8,824 bases of DNA from positions 1 through 8,824 of the forward strand of contig JAJRAX010000111.1 of assembly GCA_028679775.1 (NCBI GenBank), in the 5' to 3' direction. Below are positions 1 through 7,988 of this stretch, piece after piece (position 1 is the stretch's first letter; each line of letters opens with the position of its first letter). The position numbers were made by a program, and so were the translations under genes. The stretch is from Methanothrix sp. Lineage in GTDB: Archaea > Halobacteriota > Methanosarcinia > Methanotrichales > Methanotrichaceae. Below the pieces are notes generated by a model, which saw only the letters and a program-made list of their open reading frames with translations, was not told the DNA's origin and made no database searches.

Positions 1-1019
1 ATGCGCCGGCAGGCGTTGGACAACACCCAGACCTCCATCTCGAAGAGCATCACAGCTCTGTCGCGATAGAGGGAGACGTCGCTTCTAAGCAATGAAAAGC
101 CGTGCCGCTCGAATAGAGCTTTGATGGAGCTTTCGGCCTTTCGAAGCTGAGGAAAGAGCACATCTTCGACAACGTCCGGAGCAGCAAACTCGATGAGAAT
201 CGGCATCGTGCCTCTGGCTGCAATATGGGCCTCGACCTGTTCGTCGGAGAGGGGAGCAATTGGCCGGGGAAAGAAGAAGTCAATCTTCGGCGAGGCCAGA
301 AACGAGCGCGCAGCTGATGCGAAGAGGAGCATTTTGTCTCTGGTCAGCGCCGCAGCCACGTTTCTTCCAGGGTCCACAGGATCGACCACCGTTAGAGGTT
401 CGTCGTGACATGCGGTGCCGTGCCCCTCAGGATCCAGGATAAGTCCCGGCTTCCAGGTCGATGCCTGCTGGAGCACGCATATAAAGGAGCCATAGAAGAG
501 CACAAGCAGCTCGGCCAGGTATCCGGAGAAGCCTCCTACCCTCAGCTCTGAGCCGTAGACCTTCACCCCTTTCATGAACTGCTTTAGGAGAAGGACATCG
601 TCCTCCTTTCCGGCTATTCTGCCCTCCACGTATCTGGTATGAAACGGGGTGCGGTCTACCGCGGACTTGAGGTGAGACGCATCATCCACCAGATAGCAGG
701 GGACCAGATCAATCTCAAAGCCCTCCATCATGGCATGAACATATGGATGCTCGGCATATTTCTCTACATGTTCAGGGGCGACCTGCCTCGCCAGATCCAA
801 GGCCGCGCCAAGGTCATCATCTTCAGGCACTGCCAAAAAGATGTCCAGGTCATGAGCGCCGGATAGCCACGTGTCTCTCGCTGCAGAGCCCACGAGCAGG
901 GCCTTGACCCGAAGGCCGCGCTCTTCTGCCAGGTTCTCGATTCGGGAGATTATGGCGGCAGAGGTCGCCATCATTCTCTTCTTCTCGGAAGGACTTGGTT
1001 TGACCTGGCCGAGAACCAC
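1..1019 (-). CDS. cca: CCA tRNA nucleotidyltransferase, archaeal class I (3' end of gene cut by the window edge)
   Basis: This enzyme adds or repairs the 3'-CCA of tRNAs from CTP and ATP without a nucleic acid template. Read by hand, the frame stays open from a GTG at 1017-1019 to the left edge, giving 339 codons; archaeal class I enzymes usually have about 430-460 residues, so the C-terminus is missing. Visible features are the nucleotidyltransferase site VGSAARDTW (43-51) with Asp57-x-Asp59, the third carboxylate Asp104 in EIDLVPCY, and the archaeal hallmark DPVDPGRNVAAAL (from residue 213). The GTG start is chosen because no ATG or TTG lies upstream in frame before the thpR region, and VKPSPSEKK just after it matches the family N-terminus; no clear Shine-Dalgarno precedes it. 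It starts 10 bp after thpR stops, so the two are probably co-transcribed. Both tRNA genes in this window lack an encoded CCA and would be substrates. Family identity is firm, exact start less so. Confidence 0.93.
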   Translation of the reverse strand, partial: MVLGQVKPSPSEKKRMMATSAAIISRIENLAEERGLRVKALLVGSAARDTWLSGAHDLDIFLAVPEDDDLGAALDLARQVAPEHVEKYAEHPYVHAMMEGFEIDLVPCYLVDDASHLKSAVDRTPFHTRYVEGRIAGKEDDVLLLKQFMKGVKVYGSELRVGGFSGYLAELLVLFYGSFICVLQQASTWKPGLILDPEGHGTACHDEPLTVVDPVDPGRNVAAALTRDKMLLFASAARSFLASPKIDFFFPRPIAPLSDEQVEAHIAARGTMPILIEFAAPDVVEDVLFPQLRKAESSIKALFERHGFSLLRSDVSLYRDRAVMLFEMEVWVLSNACRR

Positions 1020-1029
1020 ATCTCTGATC

Positions 1030-1575
1030 TCAGAGAGGGAATCCTGCCAGGTCTTCGTAAATCGGCCCTCCCCGTGTCAGTGTGCTCTTCTTAAGGTAAA
1101 ATCTGTCTACTTTGAAGCTTCCAAGATCGATGTTGGTGTGGGGAGCCATCTTGGCCAGAAGCTTTTGGTTCATCTCAGGACTGGGGCGGCCCACCCGGCC
1201 TAAGGTGACATGAGGAGAAAAGCCTCGTTCATCAGGGGCAAAGCCCAGCGGGATGAGGGCCCTCTCGATTCCCTCGTAAAGCTCCCTAAAATCTCCTGCT
1301 AGGCCGAGCCATACCACACGCACGGCCCGACCTGGAAAGGAGCCGATGCCCTTAACCTGTACGGAGAAAGGCACGGCCTTAACCCTGCCCAGGGCCTCGG
1401 CCACCGCTCCTACCCTCTCTTGGGGCACATCTCCCAGGAACTTCATGGTGATGTGCATGAGCTCCGGCCTCACCAGGCGCAAACCATCCGTCGCGATGCT
1501 GCTGTTCAGCCGCCCCATCTCCTCGCGCATGGTGGACGGAAGCTCTACCGCCACAAAGCACCTGACCCCAGTCAT
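1030..1575 (-). CDS. thpR: RNA 2',3'-cyclic phosphodiesterase / 2'-5' RNA ligase family protein
   Basis: This is a 181-residue 2H phosphoesterase. The family hydrolyses RNA 2',3'-cyclic phosphates to 2'-phosphates and in vitro can join tRNA halves through a 2'-5' bond; the physiological role in archaea is unsettled. The two diagnostic HxTx motifs are HITM (41-44) and HVTL (122-125), and the N-terminus RCFVAVELP (5-13) is typical. Length is normal for the family. Its ATG (1573-1575) overlaps the ilvD stop as ATGA, and only a weak purine stretch precedes it, so it is probably translated by coupling to ilvD. cca follows 10 bp downstream. The pairing with the CCA enzyme points to RNA 3'-end metabolism. 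Family call is near certain; the in vivo substrate is not known. Confidence 0.95.
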   Translation of the reverse strand: MTGVRCFVAVELPSTMREEMGRLNSSIATDGLRLVRPELMHITMKFLGDVPQERVGAVAEALGRVKAVPFSVQVKGIGSFPGRAVRVVWLGLAGDFRELYEGIERALIPLGFAPDERGFSPHVTLGRVGRPSPEMNQKLLAKMAPHTNIDLGSFKVDRFYLKKSTLTRGGPIYEDLAGFPL

Positions 1576-3218
1576 CGGAGAACACTGCCCTTGCTGGCTG
1601 ATGTGACCGAGTTTCTGTAGCGGGCCAGTATCCCGCCTGTGATCTTCGGCTCAGGTGCCTTCCATGCCGCTTTCCGTCTTTCCATCTCCGCGGGATCGAC
1701 GAAAAGCTCGACCTTTCGGGCTGGGATGTCGATAGATATCATGTCGCCGTCCTTTACCAGGGCAATTGGCCCTCCGACTGCAGCCTCGGGAGAGACGTGT
1801 CCTATGCAAGGGCCCCTGGTGCCGCCGCTAAAGCGTCCGTCGGTGATAAGAGCTACGGACTCTGAGAGGCCCGCACCTGCGATGGCCGAGGTTGGAGCGA
1901 GCGTCTCCCTCATGCCCGGACCGCCCTTGGGCCCTTCGTATCTTATTATCACAACGTCTCCGGCTTTTACGCCTCCGCTGACGATTCCGGCCATGGACTC
2001 TTCCTCAGAGTCATAGACCCTTGCAGGTCCGGTGTGCTTGAGCATGGCTGGCGATACAGCCGTCTGCTTGACCACAGCGCCCTCCGGGGCCAGGCTGCCA
2101 TGCAGAATGGCAATGCCACCCTCGGCATGGACCGGCGACTGCAATTTGGATATGACTGCCGCATTGGCCAGAGGATTGACAATCTTACAAGCCTCCAGGT
2201 TCTCGCCTAATTTCCGGCCGGTGACTGTAAGAGCATCCAACGATAGCATTGGCGTAAGCTGCTTCATGACAGCCGGAACTCCGCCCGCGCGTTCCAGGTC
2301 GAGGATATGGTGGGGCCCGCCTGGCCGCAGGTTGACCAGATGTGGCGTCTCGCGACTCAACCTGTCGAATCGGTCCAGGTCCATATCCAGGCCGAACTCC
2401 GCGGCTATGGCCGGGATATGCAAAACCGTATTGGTAGATCCTCCGATGGCCATGTCCACCCGGATCGCGTTGTCCAGGGCGGCCGCCGTCACTATCTGTC
2501 GCGCGGTGATGTTCCGTTTTACGAGATCCATGATCTTCATGCCCGACAGCTTGGCAATCCGCATCTTTCGCGCGTCCACTGCATGAATGGTGGCGCAGCC
2601 CGGCAGGCTCAGGCCCATAGCCTCGGTGAGGCAGGCCATGGTGTTGGCCGTAAACAGGCCCGCACATGATCCGGCTCCCGGACAGGCCATCTCCTCCAGT
2701 GCTGCTAGCGTCTCGTCCTCCCCTTGCCAGCCCTCGAAGACATTGATCAGGTCCAGCTCTCTGTCACAGGCAAAGCCGGGCATCATGGGACCGCCGGTGA
2801 CAACGATCGTAGGCAGGTTAAGCCTCCCTGCCGCCATGATGTGCCCTGGCACGATCTTGTCGCAGGTTGGAATCATAACCAATCCATCGAGCTGATGGGC
2901 CTCTGCCATGATCTCTATGGAGTCCTCGATCAGCTCGCGGCTGGGCAGCGAGTATCTCATGCCCTTGTGTCCCATGGCTATGCCGTCGCAAACGCCTATG
3001 GTCTGGAATTCAAAGGGCACGCCTCCGGCTGAGAGTATGCCGGCCTTGACTGCCTCTCCGAGCTTATCCAGATGGATGTGTCCAGGGATAAAATCATTAA
3101 AAGAATTGACTACACCTATGAAGGGACGACGGATCTCTTCGTCGCATAGGCCCGTGGCCTTTAACAGAGCCCTATGAGGCGCTCTTTCTCTGCCTTTTTT
3201 TGTGACATCGCTCCTCAT
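1572..3218 (-). CDS. ilvD: Dihydroxy-acid dehydratase
   Basis: This is the cytoplasmic Fe-S and Mg2+-dependent enzyme of valine, isoleucine and pantothenate precursor synthesis, converting 2,3-dihydroxy-3-methyl acids to 2-keto acids. The 548-residue protein has the full family layout: PGHIHL (45-50), CDGIAMGH (77-84), CDKIVPG (119-125), [16 protein letters not shown] (179-194) and GRFSGGTRG (461-469, with the expected catalytic Ser464). The PGHIHL form, rather than PCNMHL, resembles E. coli IlvD, whose 4Fe-4S cluster is oxygen-labile; that would fit an anaerobe but is inference. The ATG at 3216-3218 is preferred because [19 protein letters not shown] is the family N-terminus and GAGG stands 8 nt upstream. 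A GTG 10 codons further upstream (3248) is possible but less likely. It is the first gene of the minus-strand cluster, overlapping thpR by 4 bp. Confidence 0.97.
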   Translation of the reverse strand: MRSDVTKKGRERAPHRALLKATGLCDEEIRRPFIGVVNSFNDFIPGHIHLDKLGEAVKAGILSAGGVPFEFQTIGVCDGIAMGHKGMRYSLPSRELIEDSIEIMAEAHQLDGLVMIPTCDKIVPGHIMAAGRLNLPTIVVTGGPMMPGFACDRELDLINVFEGWQGEDETLAALEEMACPGAGSCAGLFTANTMACLTEAMGLSLPGCATIHAVDARKMRIAKLSGMKIMDLVKRNITARQIVTAAALDNAIRVDMAIGGSTNTVLHIPAIAAEFGLDMDLDRFDRLSRETPHLVNLRPGGPHHILDLERAGGVPAVMKQLTPMLSLDALTVTGRKLGENLEACKIVNPLANAAVISKLQSPVHAEGGIAILHGSLAPEGAVVKQTAVSPAMLKHTGPARVYDSEEESMAGIVSGGVKAGDVVIIRYEGPKGGPGMRETLAPTSAIAGAGLSESVALITDGRFSGGTRGPCIGHVSPEAAVGGPIALVKDGDMISIDIPARKVELFVDPAEMERRKAAWKAPEPKITGGILARYRNSVTSASKGSVLR

Positions 3219-3283
3219 CAAAGAAACCTCAGCTCCATCTGTTGCCACTTTTCCGTTTAAGTAGTTGCTGATCTCATTTTAGC

Positions 3284-3297
3284 ACATATTAAATATC
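3284..3297. promoter_or_regulatory. Shared divergent TATA element between ilvD and the symporter gene
   Basis: ATATT-A-AATAT (3286-3296) is palindromic around its central base, so it reads as an archaeal TATA box on both strands. Counting about 25 bp downstream gives a start near 3316 for the symporter (leader about 15 nt, just reaching its Shine-Dalgarno) and near 3266 for ilvD (leader about 48 nt). No other AT-rich box of comparable quality lies in the 112-bp gap. The position fits both genes, but no transcript data support it. Confidence 0.55.
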
Positions 3298-3330
3298 ACA
3301 AGATACTAGCCAGGCAAGGGTGGACAATCC

Positions 3331-5220
3331 TTGGATGCATACTCATTATTCCTGGTATTTCTCGCCATCTACATTGCGGTATTGCTGGGCATCGGACTGT
3401 ACTTTTCCCGTCAGCAGAAGTCTGTGACCGACTTCTGGCTGGCTGGCAGAGAGCTAGGTCCGGGGATCATCGGTTTTTCCGCAGCATCCGCGTGGATCAC
3501 GGCGAGTGCGTTGCTTTTAGCTACGGGTCTGTTTCTTCTCATCGGCGTGGGGTCGATATGGATCTGGGTCTTTCCCAATATCGCCGGGCTGATAGTCATA
3601 GCCGCGATCTCTGGAAGGATCAAGAACATTCCTGCCTTGACCCAACCTGAACTGATGGAGATCAGATACGATCCCATGATCAGAGTTCCAGTGGCGTTGG
3701 CCGTCACAATCATGATGATTCTCTTCTCGGTAACTGATTTCATAGGCTTCAAGCTGGTTTTGGGGACGTTCTTTGGCATCGATCCGTTTTTTGCCGTAAC
3801 AATAATGGCGGTTTCCGTAGCCCTTTACGTGACCGTAGGAGGCTTTCGGGCCGTTGTTTGGACCGATGTGGTTCAGTATATTCTTCTCGCGGGCCTCGCC
3901 ATCTACGTGGCCTCATTGTCCCTTGATCTCATCGCTGCCAAAGATGTAACACTCATCGCGGCCTCCTCGGCCCTGGGCGCAGACTGGTGGGATCCGTTCC
4001 TTCTGGGCGGCCTCTTGGGTGCACTGGTATTCCTGGTGGCCCTCCTGCCTGGATGGGTGGCTGAGCAGGATCCCTGGCAGAAGATCTGGGCGGCGCGCGA
4101 TGCAGGCTCCGCGAAGAAGGGTCTGCTTCTGGGAGCTGCCCTGCTGGCTTTGGTCTACCTCTGCTGTTTTGTCACTGCCATCGGCCTGTCTGTGCTCTAT
4201 CCGAAGCCCGCCGGTGAGGTCGAGGCGGAGATGCTCTACCTCAAGATCATCAGCGATAACGTCTCACCGACACTTCTCGCTCTGCTGTCCATCGGCTTTG
4301 CTGCGGCGTCCATGTCCTGCACAGATACCTTTGCCACATCTGCGGCGTCCTGCGTCTCTCGCGATCTGGTTCAAAGGCACCTGTGGCCCACTGCCACCAT
4401 GAAACAGATGCTGGTCGTCAACAGGATCCTGGTCATAGTAATGATCACCATCTCTGCGTCGATTGCTCTCTATGCCACAAGCATCGTCGATGCTGTGATT
4501 ATAGCCACGGTCATTGGCACCACATCCTACTTCTTCCCAATAATCGGTGGACTGTACTGGAAACGGGCTACCCGCTGGGGGGCATTGGCCGCACTCATAG
4601 TCGGAGGGGGAACGCAGATACTTCTCATCTCCTATGAACAATTCTGGTACAAACTGCCTCTCGACACCATTTCACCATATCTTACCGAGCATGGAGTGCT
4701 GGCCGGCCTGTCCCTCTCCGCCCTGTTCTTTGTGGGCGTATCCCTGGCCACGCGACCGGAACCGGACATTCGCCTGGCCCCTTTCTTCCCGGACATTGCC
4801 GAGAAGGTCTTTAGCCACGATCTTCCGAGAGCCGACCGGGATGGTAAGCGTTACCTGGCGGTATCCTCATGCATAGAAGAAAAGACCGCGGGAGAGAGAT
4901 CTCATCTCAATTTGGCTATAGAGCATTCTCTCGTCCAGGATAACGGAGTTGAAGGGCTGTCCTGGGAGGCTTTTGTAAAGGGACTCATGGAGAGGTATCC
5001 CCTCTGGTTTACGCCTACTGGAGGCCATATCGTCTACCGTCTCTCCCAGGCGGATATGCTGGCCTGCGTCAAGATGGTACGAGGAGACAATAGCCACATC
5101 TGGCTGTCAGCCGAGCCGAGGAGTGAACAGGGGGAAAGGCTGAAGGATGAGATATTTCTGGCCTATGGAGAGATAGATGAGGTTCTGGCCGCATTCGGCA
5201 TGAAGGCTCGGCTGGGATGA
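3331..5220 (+). CDS. Sodium:solute symporter (SSS family) with soluble C-terminal extension
   Basis: This is a 629-residue inner membrane permease of the SSS family (PutP/ActP/SGLT type), coupling Na+ (or H+) entry to solute uptake. About 13 hydrophobic segments cover residues 5-475. Family landmarks are DFWLAGRELGPGIIGFSAASAW (34-55), VGGFRAVVWTDVVQ (169-182) and MSCTDTFATSAASCVSRDL (328-346). In the last, the Na2-site pair usually read as Ser-Thr in MST is Ser329-Cys330. After the last membrane segment, residues 480-629 form a soluble acidic/mixed tail that I do not recognise. The start is TTG at 3331, with GGTGG (3319-3323) 7 nt upstream; no in-frame ATG occurs before the first membrane helices, so TTG is well supported. 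It overlaps the next gene by 4 bp (ATGA). The substrate cannot be read from sequence: acetate, amino acids such as proline, or other organic solutes are possible. A link to acetate uptake is attractive in an acetoclastic methanogen but is only a guess. Confidence 0.9.
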   Translation: MDAYSLFLVFLAIYIAVLLGIGLYFSRQQKSVTDFWLAGRELGPGIIGFSAASAWITASALLLATGLFLLIGVGSIWIWVFPNIAGLIVIAAISGRIKNIPALTQPELMEIRYDPMIRVPVALAVTIMMILFSVTDFIGFKLVLGTFFGIDPFFAVTIMAVSVALYVTVGGFRAVVWTDVVQYILLAGLAIYVASLSLDLIAAKDVTLIAASSALGADWWDPFLLGGLLGALVFLVALLPGWVAEQDPWQKIWAARDAGSAKKGLLLGAALLALVYLCCFVTAIGLSVLYPKPAGEVEAEMLYLKIISDNVSPTLLALLSIGFAAASMSCTDTFATSAASCVSRDLVQRHLWPTATMKQMLVVNRILVIVMITISASIALYATSIVDAVIIATVIGTTSYFFPIIGGLYWKRATRWGALAALIVGGGTQILLISYEQFWYKLPLDTISPYLTEHGVLAGLSLSALFFVGVSLATRPEPDIRLAPFFPDIAEKVFSHDLPRADRDGKRYLAVSSCIEEKTAGERSHLNLAIEHSLVQDNGVEGLSWEAFVKGLMERYPLWFTPTGGHIVYRLSQADMLACVKMVRGDNSHIWLSAEPRSEQGERLKDEIFLAYGEIDEVLAAFGMKARLG

Positions 5221-6407
5221 TGGATGGGCGAGGAAGGATGAACGAGGATATCGCGGTAGTCGTGGTGGGGGCGGGACCTGCGGGCAGCTCTGCCGCAGAA
5301 GCTGCCGCGACTCTTGGCGTCTCGGTGTTGATGGTTGACAGAAAGAGCGAGATTGGCACTCCCGTCCAGTGCGGCGGTTTTCTGCCGGAGGCCTCTGAAC
5401 TGCAAAAGCTGCTGCCCCGCGCCCGCCTGCCTCAGACGCTCTCGGAGATTCCTGAGCGCTCTATTTTGCATCGCACTCGGTGGCAGCGCGTCTATTCTCC
5501 TTCAGGTGGTGCGAAGCAGTTTGCCGTAGCTGGTCGGGTCTTAGATCGGCGGGCCTTTGATAGGCACCTCGCAGCCCGGGCCGCTCGCGCCGGTGCGCGG
5601 GTACTTCCTGCTACTCGCGCAAAAATAAATGAGGGAGCAATAGAGATATCTGGGCACTTTCGCGGCCGGATCCACCCAAAGGTGATAATTGGCGCAGACG
5701 GCCCGCATTCGACGGTGTCCCGCGCCATGAATAATCCGCCGCAGGAGATGGGCATCTGCCTGGAGTATGAGATGGCCGATGTAAAGATCGATCCTGATGC
5801 GGTGGAGATGTATTTCTCAGCTCATTTCGCGCCTGGAGGCTATGCCTGGATCATACCAACCGGCCAGGACACGGCAAACGTTGGTGTGGGCGTGCGGGCG
5901 TCCTATCTGTCCGGGCAAAGCCTTCCCGATATCCTGAACAGGTTCGTGAGGGAGCATCCTATTGCGGGAGAGATGCTGGCTGGTGGAGAAATTCTGGCAG
6001 TCATGAGGGGGCCTGTGCCCGCGGGCGGAAGCGTGGCGGCTATACAGAAAGGGAACATGCTTCTCGCAGGAGATGCTGCCGGGCAGGTCATGGCTACCAG
6101 CGGTGGAGGCATACCTTTGGCTGTTGTGGCCGGAAGGATCGCGGGCGAGGCTGCGGCAGGTCATTTGCAGGACAGAATGCCTCTCGCCGATTATTCGTCG
6201 CGCATTCGCGATGAGTTCGGGATACAGCTCGCGCGATCGGTCCAGTTGAGAAAGATGGTAGATATGTCCATGAGAAGCGACCGGCTCATGAACACCCTAT
6301 TTGCCGCCCTCAGCCCTGCCCAGATAAAATCGGTAATGCGGGCCCAGATACCTGAGATTTTTACCTCTCGCGCATGGCAAAGAGATGGCTCAAATCAGTC
6401 CGACTGA
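5217..6407 (+). CDS. Geranylgeranyl-reductase-family FAD-dependent oxidoreductase
   Basis: This is a flavoprotein of the family that saturates isoprenoid double bonds, in archaea the geranylgeranyl chains of ether lipids. The 396 residues show the Rossmann dinucleotide motif VVVVGAGPAGSS (14-25), acidic Asp41 closing the second strand, PVQCGGF (49-55) at the place of the family's PxxCxG motif, DRRAFDRHLA (110-119), GADGPHS (159-165), the substrate-site GYAWIIPT (208-215) and the FAD motif GDAAGQVMATSGGGI (285-299). The length is standard. The ATG at 5217 overlaps the symporter stop; an alternative ATG at 5238 (residue 8), with GAGG 4 nt upstream, gives an N-terminus closer to the family norm, so the start is uncertain by 7 codons. 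Methanogens usually carry several paralogues, so this may be the main digeranylgeranylglycerophospholipid reductase or a paralogue acting on another isoprenoid such as methanophenazine or a polyprenol. A convergent hairpin follows. Confidence 0.9.
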   Translation: MMDGRGRMNEDIAVVVVGAGPAGSSAAEAAATLGVSVLMVDRKSEIGTPVQCGGFLPEASELQKLLPRARLPQTLSEIPERSILHRTRWQRVYSPSGGAKQFAVAGRVLDRRAFDRHLAARAARAGARVLPATRAKINEGAIEISGHFRGRIHPKVIIGADGPHSTVSRAMNNPPQEMGICLEYEMADVKIDPDAVEMYFSAHFAPGGYAWIIPTGQDTANVGVGVRASYLSGQSLPDILNRFVREHPIAGEMLAGGEILAVMRGPVPAGGSVAAIQKGNMLLAGDAAGQVMATSGGGIPLAVVAGRIAGEAAAGHLQDRMPLADYSSRIRDEFGIQLARSVQLRKMVDMSMRSDRLMNTLFAALSPAQIKSVMRAQIPEIFTSRAWQRDGSNQSD

Positions 6408-6441
6408 ATGCAAAAGAATGGCCGCGCAAAATAGATTATAG

Positions 6442-6468
6442 CGGTAGGATGGACTGGCCATCCGACCG
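6442..6468. terminator. Hairpin between convergent genes, probable bidirectional terminator
   Basis: CGGT-A-GGATGG, loop ACTGG, CCATCC-G-ACCG forms a 10-bp stem with one A.G mismatch and a 5-nt loop. It lies in the 72-bp gap between the stop of the flavoprotein gene and the stop of eS6. A T-rich stretch follows on the plus strand (6473-6488). Archaeal termination relies mainly on oligo-T, so the hairpin may instead stabilise 3' ends. Confidence 0.55.
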
Positions 6469-6479
6469 ATCTGTGTTGT

Positions 6480-6878
6480 TTATTCTTTCTCTACTTTGGG
6501 GGTCTTGCCCAGCAGCTCTTCTATGGACTTGGCCCCGGCCTCCACGACCTTGACGTTGATCTGGCCGACATCGGGAGATATGTCTCTTCCGTGGATGCTC
6601 ATTCTCTTCTTTTTCCCTTCGGTGGCTGGGTGATATCCGGTTCCTGTGGAGAGCAAGATCTTTCTGCGTTTGGTGCCGGGCAGATCTGCCCTCATGGGAA
6701 ATCCCTCGCGGTCGCTGCCGCCTGTGACCTGGACTGAGTATCCAGGCATTCCGAGGACATCCCCTTCAATCTTGTCGCCGATTCTTTTTCCCAGAAGCTT
6801 GCCCGCTCCTGGATCCTTAAGCTCTACCTGATATGCCTTGCCGCTCTTGGGATCTGAGACTACAACTCTAAAATCCAT
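6480..6878 (-). CDS. rps6e: 30S ribosomal protein eS6
   Basis: This is the archaeal/eukaryotic-type small-subunit protein eS6, 132 residues, typical for archaea, which lack the long phosphorylated tail of eukaryotic S6. Characteristic stretches are GKLLGKRIGD (26-35), GFPMRADLPG (59-68), RRKILLSTGTGYHP (71-84), KKKRMSIHGRDIS (89-101) and QINVKV (105-110). The ATG (6876-6878) has GAGG 7 nt upstream. It lies 64 bp downstream of nrpR on the same strand but has its own TATA-like box. It converges with the flavoprotein gene. Confidence 0.97.
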   Translation of the reverse strand: MDFRVVVSDPKSGKAYQVELKDPGAGKLLGKRIGDKIEGDVLGMPGYSVQVTGGSDREGFPMRADLPGTKRRKILLSTGTGYHPATEGKKKRMSIHGRDISPDVGQINVKVVEAGAKSIEELLGKTPKVEKE

Positions 6879-6928
6879 CTTTCTTCCTCATCAACGTAAA
6901 CATGACTGTGTTCCTTGAGATCGATGCT

Positions 6929-6936
6929 CTATAAAA
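6929..6936 (-). promoter_or_regulatory. TATA box of the eS6 gene
   Basis: Read on the minus strand, TTTTATAG (6936-6929) is a good archaeal TATA box. A start about 25 bp downstream (near 6907) would leave a leader of about 29 nt before the eS6 ATG. It sits just after the nrpR stop codon (6943-6945), so eS6 can be transcribed independently of nrpR. Confidence 0.5.
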
Positions 6937-6942
6937 CCTTAA

Positions 6943-7935
6943 TCATTTCAGATCGCGAATTAGTGAGTAGTCCATGAGGATGGATATGGGCGCGGTCTTG
7001 ATCTTGATTCCCATCTCTTCGGCAGCCACCATCCCATTGACTCCGGCATAAATGGCTATGCCGATCTTTCCTGAGCCCACCGGGCAGCCCAACAGCGGCT
7101 CGGATTCTTCTCCTATTTTTATTAGCCCACCAATGCCCGCGCCAGAAAACTCATCCAGCAGCTCGCGGACCAGGCTTTTCGCTGCAGCCGGGACCTCTCT
7201 CACATTGGAAAGCACTGTTCCCGATCCAGTGAATATGGCATCAGCGACGCGAGTTGCCCTGCGACCCATGAAGATCTTGATTGGGTCAAGAGACGATCCG
7301 GCATAGGCGATGAGATCTGTGAAATCGACGGTCTGCATCTCCCTGACCTCTGCCAGGCCCGCGAAGCTGGTGAGGACTGGAATGCCTCGTTTCATGAGCA
7401 TTCCATCCAGTGTTATGCTGCATATCGTTGCTATTCCCAGAGATCCCTTTGGAATCTCCAGAGTTGAGAAGCTCTCTTCTTCATCCAGGATAAGCACGCG
7501 ACGGCTTATGGCGTATCCGGCATCATACGCGCGCTCCAACAGATCGAAGACCTCTTCGGAATCTGCCTTGTCTATGATGCTGGTGTTAGCTATTACGTCT
7601 CCCCGACCGGTTTTGGGGTCAAAGGTGGTCCGGAACATGTACTCTTCGATCCTGGTGTTGACAAAGCCGATTCTGTCATCGACGAGAGCGCACCCCAGCT
7701 CTCTTGAGCCCAATGGGGTAAGAATCCGACCGCTGTATCCCTTTTTCTTTGTGAACCCCAGTTCGTCTAAGATCCGGAGGTTGTAGCGCACCGCCCTCTC
7801 TCCCAGGTCATAGCCGCGATTGCCAAGCGAGTCGGAGATAGCTCTTGCTCCAACCGGATTGCCGGCGTTTTCGATGACCCTGAGGATCTCAATAAGCCTT
7901 CTTTGGCTCACGCGTTCTCTGGTGAGAAGCTTCAT
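6943..7935 (-). CDS. nrpR: Global nitrogen regulator NrpR (NrpRI type: winged helix plus one NRD domain)
   Basis: NrpR is the euryarchaeal repressor of nitrogen fixation and ammonium assimilation genes (nif, glnA, glnK/amt), released from DNA by 2-oxoglutarate when nitrogen is scarce. The 330-residue protein has an N-terminal winged helix (about 8-75; recognition region RAVRYNLRILDELGF, 47-61) and one NrpR regulatory domain (about 85-330, including IEIPKGSLGIATICSITLDG-like core at 159-178 and GCPVGSGKIGIAIYAGVNG at 283-301). Methanococcus NrpR carries two such domains in one chain, whereas Methanosarcina splits them into NrpRI and NrpRII; this gene is of the NrpRI kind. The ATG at 7933-7935 is chosen because GGAGG (7950-7946) stands 10 nt upstream and the conserved domain begins directly. 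The frame continues open 44 codons upstream through promoter-like DNA, but that part is poorly protein-like. It is divergent from the tRNA genes. Confidence 0.93.
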   Translation of the reverse strand: MKLLTRERVSQRRLIEILRVIENAGNPVGARAISDSLGNRGYDLGERAVRYNLRILDELGFTKKKGYSGRILTPLGSRELGCALVDDRIGFVNTRIEEYMFRTTFDPKTGRGDVIANTSIIDKADSEEVFDLLERAYDAGYAISRRVLILDEEESFSTLEIPKGSLGIATICSITLDGMLMKRGIPVLTSFAGLAEVREMQTVDFTDLIAYAGSSLDPIKIFMGRRATRVADAIFTGSGTVLSNVREVPAAAKSLVRELLDEFSGAGIGGLIKIGEESEPLLGCPVGSGKIGIAIYAGVNGMVAAEEMGIKIKTAPISILMDYSLIRDLK

Positions 7936-7960
7936 CTTCGGGAATCCTCCGGGAAAGGCC

Positions 7961-7970
7961 ATATATATCT
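7961..7970 (-). promoter_or_regulatory. TATA box of nrpR
   Basis: On the minus strand, AGATATATAT (7970-7961) is the clearest TATA box near nrpR. It ends 25 bp before the chosen ATG. The expected start (about 7940) would fall at or just inside the GGAGG (7950-7946), so the mRNA may have an extremely short leader. Its position inside the longer open frame supports the downstream ATG over the 44-codon-longer version. Confidence 0.6.
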
Positions 7971-7988
7971 TATGCGGATAACACCAGC

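Noticed and set aside
871..1203. 110-codon plus-strand open frame
   Set aside because: It is the antisense of cca and thpR, both of which have clear family motifs.
2032..2586. 184-codon plus-strand open frame
   Set aside because: It lies entirely antisense to ilvD; GC-rich coding strands often give such open frames.
3219..3248. GTG start 10 codons upstream in ilvD
   Set aside because: The downstream ATG has GAGG 8 nt upstream and gives the family-typical N-terminus.
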